DNA of 64,000 nt from Komarekiella delphini-convector SJRDD-AB1 (GCF_014831675.1 NZ_VJXY01000027.1:48970-112969), one strand, 5' to 3'. Counted from the stretch's first letter, positions 1-9,435 are shown. Numbers and translations are program-made. Notes: a model not told the origin generated them from the letters alone.

Positions 1-1
1 A

Positions 2-355
2 GAAACCATTTGGGCAATCCTTGAAGATAAAGTTGATGACGCCATAGTCAACCAGATGATATGGCATTATTTAGGCTACCGCTACCACTCCTCAACTGAA
101 ACATGGGATACTAGCGCAGTTAATCCTGAATGGCGGCATGAATATCCACAACCGCCAGATTTTATAGATAGTCGCCCGGCAATAGTCAAGTTAACTCGTT
201 CTATTCCTTCAGAGAATAAACAATTACTAAAACAAAAACTTGGTTTTAAAGGCTACAAAATCGGTGAGTTTGGCCCTCGACAAACTCGCAGGGCGACAGC
301 AGCAAATTGGTTATTAAGTTATCTGCAACAAACTGATAATGAAAATATTTTGTAG
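2..355 (+). CDS. DUF1823 family protein, 3' part (5' end outside window)
   Basis: The frame is open from base 2 and the first ATG (56) lies inside the domain, so the true start is upstream of the window; about 117 residues are visible. The text (ETIWAILEDK at the start, then WHYLGYRY, PPDFIDSRPA and GEFGPRQTRRATAANWLL) resembles the short cyanobacterial DUF1823 proteins as I remember them. Function is unknown; no membrane segment or catalytic motif is visible. It is followed by a 400-bp gap, so it is probably not in an operon with the next gene. Family assignment is by recall of the motif, not by search. Confidence 0.6.
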   Translation, partial: ETIWAILEDKVDDAIVNQMIWHYLGYRYHSSTETWDTSAVNPEWRHEYPQPPDFIDSRPAIVKLTRSIPSENKQLLKQKLGFKGYKIGEFGPRQTRRATAANWLLSYLQQTDNENIL

Positions 356-758
356 CTTGTAGTTAGTCTTGTTTTTGCTCAAGTACTAACTATTGATTAA
401 AACGTATTAATATATACATAGCTAATGAAACAAGTGTGAGTTCGGCGAATTGTAGAATATTTATTCAATGAGCCGTAAAAAAATAATTATCAGAGGTTTT
501 ATTACGCAAAATCGTCACTTTCAAGGGGTGAGAAGTAAAGACTTGAACCTTAGTTTTAGGCAGAAATAGGCTTATAAACTCACATTAAATAACGAAGTAC
601 CAAAATTAGTTAAAAATAAAAAACTATCTGTAAAAACTAACTAATTATTCCTGAAGATAGAGGTTATACTTACTTAACTATTTCTGACGAGCTATTTTCA
701 AATTTAATTTATCATCAGACAATACTGCTACCCAGCATTTTATATTCCTAACACTTCT
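356..758. other. AT-rich intergenic region, no gene seen
   Basis: 403 bp between the DUF1823 gene and the GH13 gene. No frame with a credible start, no strong hairpin and no tRNA-like fold was seen. It presumably carries the promoter of the GH13 gene; no confident -35/-10 pair can be named. Confidence 0.5.
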
Positions 759-2417
759 ATGGCAAAGCCAATTGAATTTAACTTATTTGCACCGTACAAC
801 AAAGGAGCTTCATTAATAGGTTCTTTTTCTGATTGGCAAGAAATCCAAATGGAAAAAGGTGATGATGGTTATTTTCGCACAACTGTTGATCTAGAAGACG
901 GCACTTATCAATATAAATTCCGTGTTCAATCAAATTCATGGTTTTTTGAACCAGAACAATGGGTTGATGTCACAGATCCTTATGCAACTGATATTGATGA
1001 ATCAACTGGAAAAGATAACGGTGTTGTACGAATTAAAGATGGTGAAAGAATTGTTGATACATATATCTGGCAACATGATGATAAACCTCTCCCGGCTGAC
1101 CATGAATTAGTTATCTATGAACTACACGTAGCTGACTTTTCTGGTGGTGAAGATGACCCCTATGCACGAGGAAAGTATAAACATGTTATTGAAAAGTTAG
1201 ATCACCTGTCTGAATTAGGAATTAATGCTATTGAGTTGATGCCACTCAAAGAATATCCTGGCGATTATAGCTGGGGTTATAACCCCCGCCATTTCTTTGC
1301 AACAGAATCTAGTTATGGTTCTACTGCTGAGTTAAAGCAGCTGATTGATGAGTGTCATGGCCGAGGTATTCGCGTCATTATTGACGGTATTTATAATCAT
1401 TCAGAAGCAGGCAGTCCCTTAACACAAATTGACCATGATTACTGGTATCATCATGAGCCACGTGACCCTGACAATAACTGGGGCCCTGAATTTAATTACG
1501 AACATTATGACGAGAATTTAGACACTTATCCTGCTCGCAAATTTATTGGTGATACAATCCGTTTTTGGGTTGGCGAATATCACATAGATGGTATCCGTTA
1601 TGATGCGGCACGACAAATTGCCAACTACGACTTCATGCACTGGATTGTTCAAGAAGCAAAAAATACTGCTAGCATGAAGCCTTTTTACAATGTTGCTGAA
1701 CATATTCCAGAAACTACCAGCATCACCAATGTAGACGGGCCAATGGATGGTTGCTGGCATGACAGTTTCTATCACTGTATTCTCGAACATATCTGCGGCG
1801 ATACATTTGATTTAGAGCGCCTTAAAGATGTCATCGACTGCAAACGTCAAGGTTTTATGGGTGCGACAAATGTGGTAAATTACTTAACTAACCATGACCA
1901 CAACCACGTTATGGTAGAGTTGGGAAATCGTGAGATTTTTGACGAAGAAGCTTTTAGACGGACTAAACTGGGAGCAGCAATTCTCATGACAGCGGTCGGA
2001 GTTCCTTTGATTTGGATGGGTGAAGAATTTGGCGAGTACAAACCCAAAACTCCAGAATCAGCCAAAATCGATTGGACTCTGTTAGGTAATGACCTAAACC
2101 GAGGCTTGTTTGAATACTACAAAGGCTTAACCAATCTACGTAAAGATAATCATGCTCTCTATACAGAGAATATTGATTTTATCCACGAAAATCCAGAGGC
2201 TAAGGTACTAGCTTATAGCCGCTGGAATGATGAAGGTTCTCGTGTGGTTGTTGTAACCAATTTCTCAGAAAATTTCCTGGGTGGCTATCACGTTCCTAAC
2301 TTTCCTAGTAGTGGTACATGGCACGAGTGGACAGGTAATTATGATGTTGAAGCTGGTGATGATGGTATCCTGACAGACTTGGGCCCATACGAAGCTAAAG
2401 TATTTGTATGGCATTAG
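759..2417 (+). CDS. GH13 alpha-amylase/branching-enzyme-like protein with N-terminal CBM48
   Basis: 552 residues. Residues 1-70 form a CBM48/AMPK-type glycogen-binding module (LIGSFSDWQ, YQYKFRV). The (beta/alpha)8 GH13 barrel follows with all four conserved regions: DGIYNH (209-214), GIRYDA with nucleophile Asp282, acid/base Glu314 in AEHIPE, and NHD with Asp380. A beta-sandwich C-domain closes the protein. Substrate is probably an alpha-glucan such as glycogen; whether it hydrolyses or transfers cannot be read from sequence. The architecture resembles trehalohydrolase/branching-enzyme relatives but is shorter than typical GlgB. No signal peptide, so cytosolic. A close paralogue sits at 33396-35075 on the other strand. 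Confidence 0.9.
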   Translation: MAKPIEFNLFAPYNKGASLIGSFSDWQEIQMEKGDDGYFRTTVDLEDGTYQYKFRVQSNSWFFEPEQWVDVTDPYATDIDESTGKDNGVVRIKDGERIVDTYIWQHDDKPLPADHELVIYELHVADFSGGEDDPYARGKYKHVIEKLDHLSELGINAIELMPLKEYPGDYSWGYNPRHFFATESSYGSTAELKQLIDECHGRGIRVIIDGIYNHSEAGSPLTQIDHDYWYHHEPRDPDNNWGPEFNYEHYDENLDTYPARKFIGDTIRFWVGEYHIDGIRYDAARQIANYDFMHWIVQEAKNTASMKPFYNVAEHIPETTSITNVDGPMDGCWHDSFYHCILEHICGDTFDLERLKDVIDCKRQGFMGATNVVNYLTNHDHNHVMVELGNREIFDEEAFRRTKLGAAILMTAVGVPLIWMGEEFGEYKPKTPESAKIDWTLLGNDLNRGLFEYYKGLTNLRKDNHALYTENIDFIHENPEAKVLAYSRWNDEGSRVVVVTNFSENFLGGYHVPNFPSSGTWHEWTGNYDVEAGDDGILTDLGPYEAKVFVWH

Positions 2418-2445
2418 TCACTTAACAAGATTACCAGATTACCAG

Positions 2446-2473
2446 ATTCCCGACTTCTTAAGAAGTCGGGAAT
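2446..2473. repeat. Perfect 28-bp palindrome (dispersed-repeat type)
   Basis: ATTCCCGACTTCTT pairs perfectly with AAGAAGTCGGGAAT (14 bp, no loop), 29 bp after the GH13 stop. There is no T-tract, so it is more like one of the short palindromic repeats common in Nostoc-type genomes than a textbook terminator, though it may stabilise or end the upstream transcript. Confidence 0.7.
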
Positions 2474-2578
2474 ATAACAAAAAAGATAGACAAAATAGTT
2501 GCTTTGAAAAAAATTTATAATTCTATATTACATTTTTGTTTAAAATAGAATGGCATAAGTTATTATGAGGACTAGGCC

Positions 2579-3622
2579 ATGCAAAATAAATTATTTAATA
2601 CTAATATTGATAATGATCACGTTTTATTAACTCCTAATGAAATCAAATCAAAATTACCTTTAACACCATCAGCTGAACAAACAGTTTTAAACTACAGACA
2701 GGAAATAGAACATATACTAGATTTTCAAGATAGGCGAAAATTTATAGTAGTTGGCCCATGCTCAATCCATGACCCAAAAGCAGCAATTGAATATTCCGAG
2801 AGGTTGAAATCTTTGGCTGAGAAAGTCAAAGATAAACTGCTATTAATTATGAGAGTATACTTTGAAAAGCCTAGAACAACTGTAGGATGGAAAGGTTTAA
2901 TTAATGACCCAGATATGGATGATTCTTTCCATGTAGAAAATGGTTTATTAATTGCGCGTAGCCTGTTATTAAAAATTACGGAGTTGGGATTGCCTGCTGG
3001 CACAGAAGCATTAGATCCAATAATACCACAGTATATTAGTGAACTGATTACATGGTCTGCTATTGGAGCACGAACAACTGAATCACAAACTCATCGTGAA
3101 ATGGCAAGTGGACTTTCGATGCCTGTAGGTTTTAAAAATGGTACTGATGGCAATATTCAAGTAGCTTTGAATGCTCTGCAATCAGCTAGAAATCCTCATA
3201 ATTTTATTGGAATTAACCAAAATGGACAAGTAAGCGTTTTTCAAACTAGAGGTAATGCTTACGGACATGTAATTTTAAGAGGTGGTAATCAGCCAAACTT
3301 TGATGCAGCAAATATAAAACTGGTAGAAGAGAAATTAAAAGAAGGAAATTTATCACCAAGAATTGTTATTGACTGTAGCCACGGCAATACAAATAAAGAT
3401 TACAGATTACAAGCTCAAGTCTTAGAAAATGTTATTCAGCAAATAGTAGATGGGAATACATCAATAGTCGGAATGATGCTGGAATCTAATTTGTATGAAG
3501 GGAATCAACCGATTACTGATAAGCGAGAAGAATTAAAATATGGTGTTTCTGTAACTGATAAATGTATTAATTGGGAAGAAACTGAAAGAATTATTTTAGC
3601 TGCCTACGAAAAACTTAAATAA
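2579..3622 (+). CDS. 3-deoxy-7-phosphoheptulonate (DAHP) synthase, class I-alpha (AroFGH type)
   Basis: 347 residues. Condenses phosphoenolpyruvate and erythrose-4-phosphate in the first step of the shikimate pathway. Visible family motifs: GPCSIHDP (metal-binding Cys), KPRTTVGWKG, GTEALDP, GARTTESQTHREMASG, VGFKNGTDG and DCSHGN. The length and N-terminal extension match the E. coli AroG/AroF type, which is feedback-inhibited by aromatic amino acids; inhibition here is inference. ATG 2579 follows GAGGA at about 8 bp. A second DAHP synthase of a different subfamily lies at 31239-32297. Either could serve primary metabolism; this type also occurs in secondary-metabolite clusters, but nothing of that kind adjoins it. 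Confidence 0.93.
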   Translation: MQNKLFNTNIDNDHVLLTPNEIKSKLPLTPSAEQTVLNYRQEIEHILDFQDRRKFIVVGPCSIHDPKAAIEYSERLKSLAEKVKDKLLLIMRVYFEKPRTTVGWKGLINDPDMDDSFHVENGLLIARSLLLKITELGLPAGTEALDPIIPQYISELITWSAIGARTTESQTHREMASGLSMPVGFKNGTDGNIQVALNALQSARNPHNFIGINQNGQVSVFQTRGNAYGHVILRGGNQPNFDAANIKLVEEKLKEGNLSPRIVIDCSHGNTNKDYRLQAQVLENVIQQIVDGNTSIVGMMLESNLYEGNQPITDKREELKYGVSVTDKCINWEETERIILAAYEKLK

Positions 3623-3633
3623 TCAAATTTTTC

Positions 3634-3677
3634 AGCGCAGAGGTAGACAGAGTTATTTCTCTGTGTTCCTCTGCGCT
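3634..3677. terminator. Long interrupted hairpin between converging genes
   Basis: AGCGCAGAGG pairs with CCTCTGCGCT, then a 3/3 internal loop and ACAGAG with CTCTGT. It sits between the DAHP synthase stop (3622) and the cyanophycin synthetase stop (3706), so it can end both transcripts. The CTCTGCG wording also matches a repeat common in Nostoc genomes. Confidence 0.6.
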
Positions 3678-3705
3678 TACTTTGCGTTCCTTTGCGTTTA
3701 AAAAA

Positions 3706-5613
3706 CTATAAAACTGTCCCAGTTTCTTTCAAGTAAACCCGCGTAAATGGTTCGTCTTCTCCCAAGGTGTAGTCTTCAATCAACCCTTTGCGACGGATAG
3801 AAATGTCGTTTTCTTTTTTAATCACCACAGTAGAACCGTCGAAGACATCCCGCACTAGCATCATCTCAATTTCGGTAGGATTATTCAGAACAACCATATT
3901 ACTATTCTGATAAAACATACCCTGTTTTTCTAGTACGTCTTCATTGTACTCGGCTATTAGCAAATCAAGTTTTGGATGACGCAGCAAAATTTGGACGTTG
4001 CTGTTGTAATCTGTGCTGAATACTTTTTTTGACCGATTCACAAAAACTGCATCATGACAAACAGCACCTATTGTCAAGTCAGGATGTTGCAAAAGAATAT
4101 GATCAATTGTTTCTTGCAGCTCCTCAACTGAGATTTTATTAAAGGTGATAATTGGTATTCTGGCATCCGTACCCGACTCAAAAAATGTTTCTAAGATATG
4201 GGAAGGCACATCAACGCTGCCACCAACCGCCGGTTTAAGATGCATTAAAATACCAGGTGCAGCGTTAATTTCCAAAATGGCAAAATTACTGGTTTTCCAG
4301 GATTCTGCGAGACTCTTGGTAATAACATCAATACCGAGGCAAGTTAACTGGAAGTGTTGGGCAATGTCTTGCGCCAAGATAATATTGTCATGGTGAACTA
4401 TATCTGTAGCATTGATGCTCATACCTCCAGCAGAAAGATTAGCGACTTTGCGAAGGTAAACAACACGGTCTTTTTTAATAACGCTGTCCAGTGACAAACC
4501 TTGTTCTTCTAGGTAGAGTTGCATCGCCTCATCACGCTGAATCTTACTCATCGGCGAGGTGGGTGTATCCAAGCGTCCAGGTTTTCGGTTTTCTTGGCGA
4601 ATTAACTCATCAATAGTTGAATTTCCATCACCGACAATCGAGGCTGGACGGCGTTCTGTGGCGGCGACGAATTTGCCATCGACACACAGCAAGCGAAAAT
4701 CTGCTCCTGGAATGCTTTTCTCGACAATTATTTGTGTTGACTGTTCTTCTGGAATTGCTGCCACTGCCCTATTGTAAGCAGATATCAGTTCTTGTGCATC
4801 TTGCACATCTGCTGTTACGCCGATTCCTTTATGACCTACTACAGGCTTAACTGCGACTGGGTAGCCAATTTCTTTTGCTACTGCTAAGGCTCCTTTTTCA
4901 GAAACAACAATGTCGCCTTCCGGTACTGGAAAACCCAAAGTTTTTAAGAATGCTTTACAGTCGTCTTTGCGGGTGGTGAATTCTGAATCTAGATGGCTAT
5001 CACAGTTAAATGTTGTTGCTACCCCTCTAACTTGTTTTTTGCCAAAACCGTATTGCATTAGTCCTTCTTCCCATAAGTAAAAAGTGGGAATACCTTTTTC
5101 GTAGGCTGTTCGCAATAAGGCGTAAACAGTGGGGCCGCCATAGACAGATTGTCGGAATCGTCTTTGAAGTCTCACAAGCTGTTCATCAAAAAGGAAGTTT
5201 TCTTTTTGGGTAATAGTTTCAAACCAATCCCAAACAAAGTAAACTACCTCTCTAGTTGTACGTTCATATAGTGATTGAACGCTGATTCTGACAAAATCTG
5301 GGTATGGCTTGACACTCCAACGGTTGAGGTGTAAGTCCATGTCCAGCTTTCCGACTTCTGAAACAACTTGGGCAAACAGATGGGCGTAAGATTCATAAGT
5401 TTGCTCACCCAGATGTGGATAGCGATCGCCAATAATCGAAATATAATCCTCTAGGGGCAGAGGCTCTCTATACTCTGTCAGAGCAAAATCAAATACTAGT
5501 GCCCCTGTATCCAAGTAGAAATTAGGCCCAATGTAATGCTTGAAGTTGAAAATATCGAATACATCAGTTCTTCTCGCATTGACACGGACAGCATCGCTTT
5601 TTTGTTGAACCAT
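3706..5613 (-). CDS. cphA2: CphA2-type short cyanophycin synthetase
   Basis: 635 residues from ATG 5613 (a TTG nine bases further upstream is possible). The N-terminal domain (about 1-160) resembles that of cyanophycin synthetase (KHYIGPNFYL). An ATP-grasp domain (about 210-470) follows, with VKPVVGHKGIGVT as glycine loop and LEINAAPGILMHLKP as metal/ATP end. The C-terminal Mur-ligase-like part is short and lacks the GTNGKTTT P-loop of full CphA1 (about 870-900 residues). Published CphA2 enzymes of nitrogen-fixing cyanobacteria have this shape and polymerise beta-aspartyl-arginine dipeptide. Head-to-head with cphB (cyanophycinase, dipeptide supplier), which fits a recycling role. Product is inferred, not proven. 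Confidence 0.85.
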   Translation of the reverse strand: MVQQKSDAVRVNARRTDVFDIFNFKHYIGPNFYLDTGALVFDFALTEYREPLPLEDYISIIGDRYPHLGEQTYESYAHLFAQVVSEVGKLDMDLHLNRWSVKPYPDFVRISVQSLYERTTREVVYFVWDWFETITQKENFLFDEQLVRLQRRFRQSVYGGPTVYALLRTAYEKGIPTFYLWEEGLMQYGFGKKQVRGVATTFNCDSHLDSEFTTRKDDCKAFLKTLGFPVPEGDIVVSEKGALAVAKEIGYPVAVKPVVGHKGIGVTADVQDAQELISAYNRAVAAIPEEQSTQIIVEKSIPGADFRLLCVDGKFVAATERRPASIVGDGNSTIDELIRQENRKPGRLDTPTSPMSKIQRDEAMQLYLEEQGLSLDSVIKKDRVVYLRKVANLSAGGMSINATDIVHHDNIILAQDIAQHFQLTCLGIDVITKSLAESWKTSNFAILEINAAPGILMHLKPAVGGSVDVPSHILETFFESGTDARIPIITFNKISVEELQETIDHILLQHPDLTIGAVCHDAVFVNRSKKVFSTDYNSNVQILLRHPKLDLLIAEYNEDVLEKQGMFYQNSNMVVLNNPTEIEMMLVRDVFDGSTVVIKKENDISIRRKGLIEDYTLGEDEPFTRVYLKETGTVL

Positions 5614-5932
5614 TGATTGCAAACCTTTGGCTAAACACCCTGAAATTTAAACGCCGAGTTACAGTTACTTAGACTTATTGATTGTAGATTGATTCACATT
5701 GCTTTTTAGGAAGCGATGGCTTTGCTATTAATTTTGCCAGCCTTAACTTAACCCTAATACTCAGCATTTTCAACTATCTCAGGGCATAATTCAACCTATA
5801 TAAGTCAGTATACAATAAATACCAGTGCGTATAAAATCATCAGGAGTGCTCAAAGATATAACCTTTGAGAGGTGCAAGACTCGCCTCAAATTTGTATAAA
5901 TAATATTTAGGCTATTAAAAAGACAGCAAACT
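5614..5932. promoter_or_regulatory. Divergent intergenic region of the cyanophycin locus
   Basis: 319 bp between cphA2 (minus) and the 67-residue gene (plus). It must hold promoters in both directions. I looked for an NtcA site (GTA-N8-TAC) and found only a near match with spacing 9 around 5812-5830, which I do not call. No stable hairpin stands out. Confidence 0.4.
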
Positions 5933-6136
5933 ATGAATAGCACACAAACGGGTCTAAGATATGAAGTTCGACAACTTGCTGAGGAAGCTTTTCATCTCAG
6001 ATTGATTTCTGGGCATGGGGATGGGCCAGATTTAAGTGAGTATCAAATTGTTTACCAAGGTAAACCTAGACATCTCCCACTAGAACAGGCTCGCCTTTTC
6101 TTAACTAACTTGCTTTACAGAAGTCAAACTCACTAA
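5933..6136 (+). CDS. Small unknown protein in the cyanophycin locus
   Basis: 67 residues, ATG 5933, ending 12 bp past a plausible short domain (RLISGHGDGPDLSEYQIVYQ, then HLPLEQARLFLTNLLYR). It is soluble, with no membrane segment, cysteine or known motif, and I do not recognise the family. It lies between the divergent cphA2 and cphB genes and reads in the cphB direction, 414 bp before it. The regular amphipathic C-terminal helix and normal codon use make it a credible gene rather than a chance frame. A local role in cyanophycin turnover is only a guess from position. Confidence 0.5.
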   Translation: MNSTQTGLRYEVRQLAEEAFHLRLISGHGDGPDLSEYQIVYQGKPRHLPLEQARLFLTNLLYRSQTH

Positions 6137-6550
6137 AGTTTGCAAGTAAAATACATAGCTGCAAATATTCAATTACAGTCAGCTAAGATTAATACCAAAA
6201 TTTAGTTAGAATTTTCACCTTGCTAATTAGAAATTGTGCAAAAGTCATTACAGATAAATTATTCAAAATTGCACAATAAATCTACCTTGATAAATTCACA
6301 ATAAATAAAACCAACCATGCCTCTAGATCACAGTTCTAGAGGCTGTTGAATGAACAATTTAAATTTTGTATATAAGAATTATTTTTTAAGAAGTGATGAT
6401 TTTTATTCTTTTCCTTAAAATTTTTCATGCTAAATTTATTCCTCATATTTTACTCTTAAATTTTGTATCGTAATCTACCAAATGGGTGATTCTACAGTTT
6501 TAATTGTCATGCTTTATTGAAATTTATCAACCAAATCAGGAGGCATTATT
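6137..6550. promoter_or_regulatory. AT-rich leader region upstream of cphB
   Basis: 414 bp with strongly AT-rich stretches after 6360. It contains a perfect hairpin at 6319-6343 and ends in a strong AGGAGG ribosome site (6538-6543). The cphB promoter is probably here but cannot be fixed by eye. Confidence 0.4.
6319..6343. terminator. Perfect 9-bp hairpin after the 67-residue gene
   Basis: GCCTCTAGA and TCTAGAGGC form a 9-bp stem around the 7-nt loop TCACAGT, 183 bp after the small gene's stop. No T-run follows, so termination is uncertain; it could also be a structured element in a long cphB leader. Confidence 0.4.
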
Positions 6551-7402
6551 GTGGAGAGTACGACCAAACGGCAACTAGTGATTATTGGAGGAGCTGAAGA
6601 TAAAGAGAATGATTCCCAAATTCTCAGAGAGTTTGTGCGTCGCGCTGGTGGTACGAAGGCAAACATCGTAATTATGACAGCAGCGACAGAACTACCAAGA
6701 GAAGTGGGAGAGAATTATATAAGAGTATTTGAGCGGCTAGGAGCCGAAAATGTTCGCATCATTGACACCGAAACCCGTGAAGATGCAACTTCATCCACAG
6801 CGTTGGAAGCTATTCAAAAAGCAACTGGCGTATTTTTTACAGGGGGCGACCAAGCTCGGATTACCAGTATCCTCAAAGACACTGAAATCGATACAGCTAT
6901 TCATAAACGCTTCTCTGAAGGCATAGTTGTGGCAGGCACAAGCGCCGGGGCTGCTGTAATGCCTGATAAAATGATTGTGGAAGGGGACTCCCAGACAAAC
7001 CCTCGAATTGAAGTTGTGGAAATGGGGCCTGGTCTTGGTTTCTTGCCAGGAGTAGTAATTGATCAACATTTTTCCCAGCGCGGACGTTTAGGACGCTTAA
7101 TTTCAGCTTTGCTACAAGAGCCTGCTGTTTTGGGATTTGGTATTGACGAAAACACAGCTATGGTTGTTACCGATAACCAAATTGAAGTGATTGGAGAAGG
7201 TGTAGTCACGATTGTAGATGAATCAGAGGCTACGTATAATAATCTCGGTGAAATATTGAAAGATGAGCCTTTAGCAATTTTTGGCTCAAAGCTTCATATT
7301 CTGCCAAATGGCTATAAATTTGACCTCAAAACCCGCCAACCTATCCTAAATAACGGCACTGTGCCAGATGGCTCTGTAGCAGTTGGTTCAACTAACACCT
7401 AA
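6551..7402 (+). CDS. cphB: Cyanophycinase (peptidase family S51)
   Basis: 283 residues, GTG start with AGGAGG 7 bp upstream. It hydrolyses cyanophycin to beta-aspartyl-arginine dipeptides in the cytoplasm. The family's nucleophile elbow GTSAGA carries the catalytic Ser131; FTGGDQ (96-101) and DQHFSQRGR (171-179) supply further active-site residues known from the Synechocystis enzyme. Length is close to the usual ~270. With CphA2 next door, dipeptide released here could be re-polymerised. Possible transcript end lies in the structured gap at 7467-7544. Confidence 0.95.
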   Translation: MESTTKRQLVIIGGAEDKENDSQILREFVRRAGGTKANIVIMTAATELPREVGENYIRVFERLGAENVRIIDTETREDATSSTALEAIQKATGVFFTGGDQARITSILKDTEIDTAIHKRFSEGIVVAGTSAGAAVMPDKMIVEGDSQTNPRIEVVEMGPGLGFLPGVVIDQHFSQRGRLGRLISALLQEPAVLGFGIDENTAMVVTDNQIEVIGEGVVTIVDESEATYNNLGEILKDEPLAIFGSKLHILPNGYKFDLKTRQPILNNGTVPDGSVAVGSTNT

Positions 7403-7466
7403 CCTTCAGCAGATGCATTTAAGTTAGTAGTTGATATATCTAAATTCGTGATATTCATCTCTTAAA

Positions 7467-7544
7467 TATCCTCCCAAGCAACTCGAAAAAGGGGAATATA
7501 TCCCTCTTTTCACAGAATATAAGGGAGGATTATTTATATTCTGT
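7467..7544. terminator. Overlapping alternative hairpins after cphB
   Basis: Three pairings compete: ATCCTCCC (7468-7475) with GGGAGGAT (7523-7530); AAAAAGGGG with CCCTCTTTT around 7486-7510; and ACAGAATATAA (7512-7522) with TTATATTCTGT (7534-7544), an 11-bp perfect stem whose loop holds the GGGAGGAT arm. The rest of the 7403-7780 gap shows no gene. Confidence 0.5.
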
Positions 7545-7780
7545 ACAGCATACTCCTTGCTGTCTGCTTTCGCCGATAGAACTTTTCAAACTAGAGACGC
7601 AGAGAGTAGGAGTTTAGAAACCGAAAACCTAGATATTTACTCAGGAGTAGTTCCTCAATCGCTACACTAGATAAATGAAGCGAGTTGCTAAAACACTAAA
7701 GTAGCTTTGAACCTTCATTGCAACTCAGGACACCGCTACAATAGTACCCTAAAGCAGAATTATGCCCAAATAGCGATATT

Positions 7781-9256
7781 ATGACTTCTACTACGACTGT
7801 AAAAACTGAGTATGAAGCGATTATTGGTTTAGAAACCCATTGTCAGCTGAGTACCAACACCAAAATCTTCTCTACTAGTTCTACAGCTTTCGGTGCTGAC
7901 CCTAATACTAATATCGACCCGGTTTGTATGGGTTTACCAGGGGTATTACCCGTACTTAACCAAAAAGTTCTGGAATATGCTGTTAAGGCGGGTTTGGCAT
8001 TGAATTGTCAAATTGCTAAATATAGCAAATTTGACCGTAAACAGTATTTTTATCCTGATCTACCCAAAAATTACCAAATTTCTCAGTATGACCTACCAAT
8101 TGCAGAGCATGGTTGGTTAGAAATTGAGTTGGTAGATGCTGAGGGAAACCCAATTCGTAAACGCATTGGAATCACGCGTTTACACATGGAAGAAGATGCG
8201 GGAAAGTTGGTACATGCAGGCAGCGATCGCCTTTCTGGTTCTACTTATTCTCTGGTAGACTACAATCGCGCAGGTATACCTTTAGTGGAAATTGTCTCTG
8301 AACCAGACTTGCGTTCGGGACTTGAAGCAGCTGAATATGCCGAAGAATTGCGCCGCATTGTGCGATATCTCGGTGTGAGTGATGGGAATATGCAAGAAGG
8401 GTCACTACGCTGTGATGTCAATATCTCCGTGCGTCCAGTGGGACGAAAGGAGTTTGGCACTAAGGTAGAAATTAAAAACATGAACTCGTTCAACGCCATT
8501 CAACGGGCGATTGACTATGAAATTGAGCGGCAAATTGCAGCGGTAGAAGCAGGCGATCGCATTATACAAGAAACTCGTCTGTGGGAAGAAGGCGCTCAAC
8601 GCACAATTAGTATGCGGGTTAAAGAAGGTTCTAGTGATTACCGCTACTTCCCTGAACCAGACTTAGCACCAATTGAGGTGTCAGAAGAACAATTACAGAA
8701 GTGGCGTAGCGAACTACCAGAACTACCAGCCCAAAAACGCCATCATTATGAAAGTGAGTTGGGACTTTCAGCTTACGATGCGCGAGTCTTGACAGAAGAT
8801 CGTCCTGTATCGGAATATTTTGAAGCTGCGATCGCAGCTGGAGCAAATCCAAAAGCCGCGGCTAACTGGATTACTCAAGATATTGCCGCACACCTCAATA
8901 AGCAAAAACTTGGGATCACAGAAATTGCCCTAACTCCGATCAATCTCGCTGATGTGATCACTCGCATTGAAAAAGGCAAAATTAGCAATGCTCAAGCTAA
9001 AGAAAAACTGCCAGATTTGCTGAGTGGTATTTCTCCTGAAAAAGCTTTTGCTGGTCAGGAGTTAATCACTGATCCTAGTGTACTGGAACCTATCGTTGAT
9101 GAAGTCATTGCTGCCAACCCCAAAGAACTAGAAAAGTATCGCAACGGTAACACTAATCTTAAAGGCTTCTTTGTTGGGCAAGTTTTGAAAAAGACTGGCA
9201 AACGTGCTGATCCGAAGCTGACTAACGAATTGGTAGATCAGAAATTGAATGCCTAG
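7781..9256 (+). CDS. gatB: Asp-tRNA(Asn)/Glu-tRNA(Gln) amidotransferase subunit B
   Basis: 491 residues, typical GatB length. With GatA and GatC it converts mischarged Glu-tRNA(Gln) (and Asp-tRNA(Asn)) to the amidated form; cyanobacteria rely on this route for glutamine. Visible motifs: GLETHCQL at the N-terminus, YFYPDLPKNYQISQYD, HMEEDAGK, DYNRAGIPLVEIVSEPD and RCDVNISVR in the catalytic kinase-like part, then the tRNA-binding YqeY-like C-terminal helical domain ending GQVLKKTGKRADPK. It stands alone here; gatA and gatC are not in the window. Confidence 0.97.
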   Translation: MTSTTTVKTEYEAIIGLETHCQLSTNTKIFSTSSTAFGADPNTNIDPVCMGLPGVLPVLNQKVLEYAVKAGLALNCQIAKYSKFDRKQYFYPDLPKNYQISQYDLPIAEHGWLEIELVDAEGNPIRKRIGITRLHMEEDAGKLVHAGSDRLSGSTYSLVDYNRAGIPLVEIVSEPDLRSGLEAAEYAEELRRIVRYLGVSDGNMQEGSLRCDVNISVRPVGRKEFGTKVEIKNMNSFNAIQRAIDYEIERQIAAVEAGDRIIQETRLWEEGAQRTISMRVKEGSSDYRYFPEPDLAPIEVSEEQLQKWRSELPELPAQKRHHYESELGLSAYDARVLTEDRPVSEYFEAAIAAGANPKAAANWITQDIAAHLNKQKLGITEIALTPINLADVITRIEKGKISNAQAKEKLPDLLSGISPEKAFAGQELITDPSVLEPIVDEVIAANPKELEKYRNGNTNLKGFFVGQVLKKTGKRADPKLTNELVDQKLNA

Positions 9257-9435
9257 TTTTTGGTAAAAGGGACTAGGGATTGGGGACTAGAGACTAGGGA
9301 CATTTCTCTGCGTTCGCGCAGCGTGTCGCAGACAGACGCTCCGCGTAGCTTGCTTGCTTAAGCGTAGGGGTATGACAAGCTCAGTGCATCGCTGGGAAGT
9401 GAGGAATAGGAATTAGGACTAGTACCTGGGAACTA

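Noticed and set aside
5812-5830. NtcA-like GTA...TAC site before the cyanophycin genes
   Set aside because: The spacer is 9, not 8, and no -10 at the expected distance is convincing.
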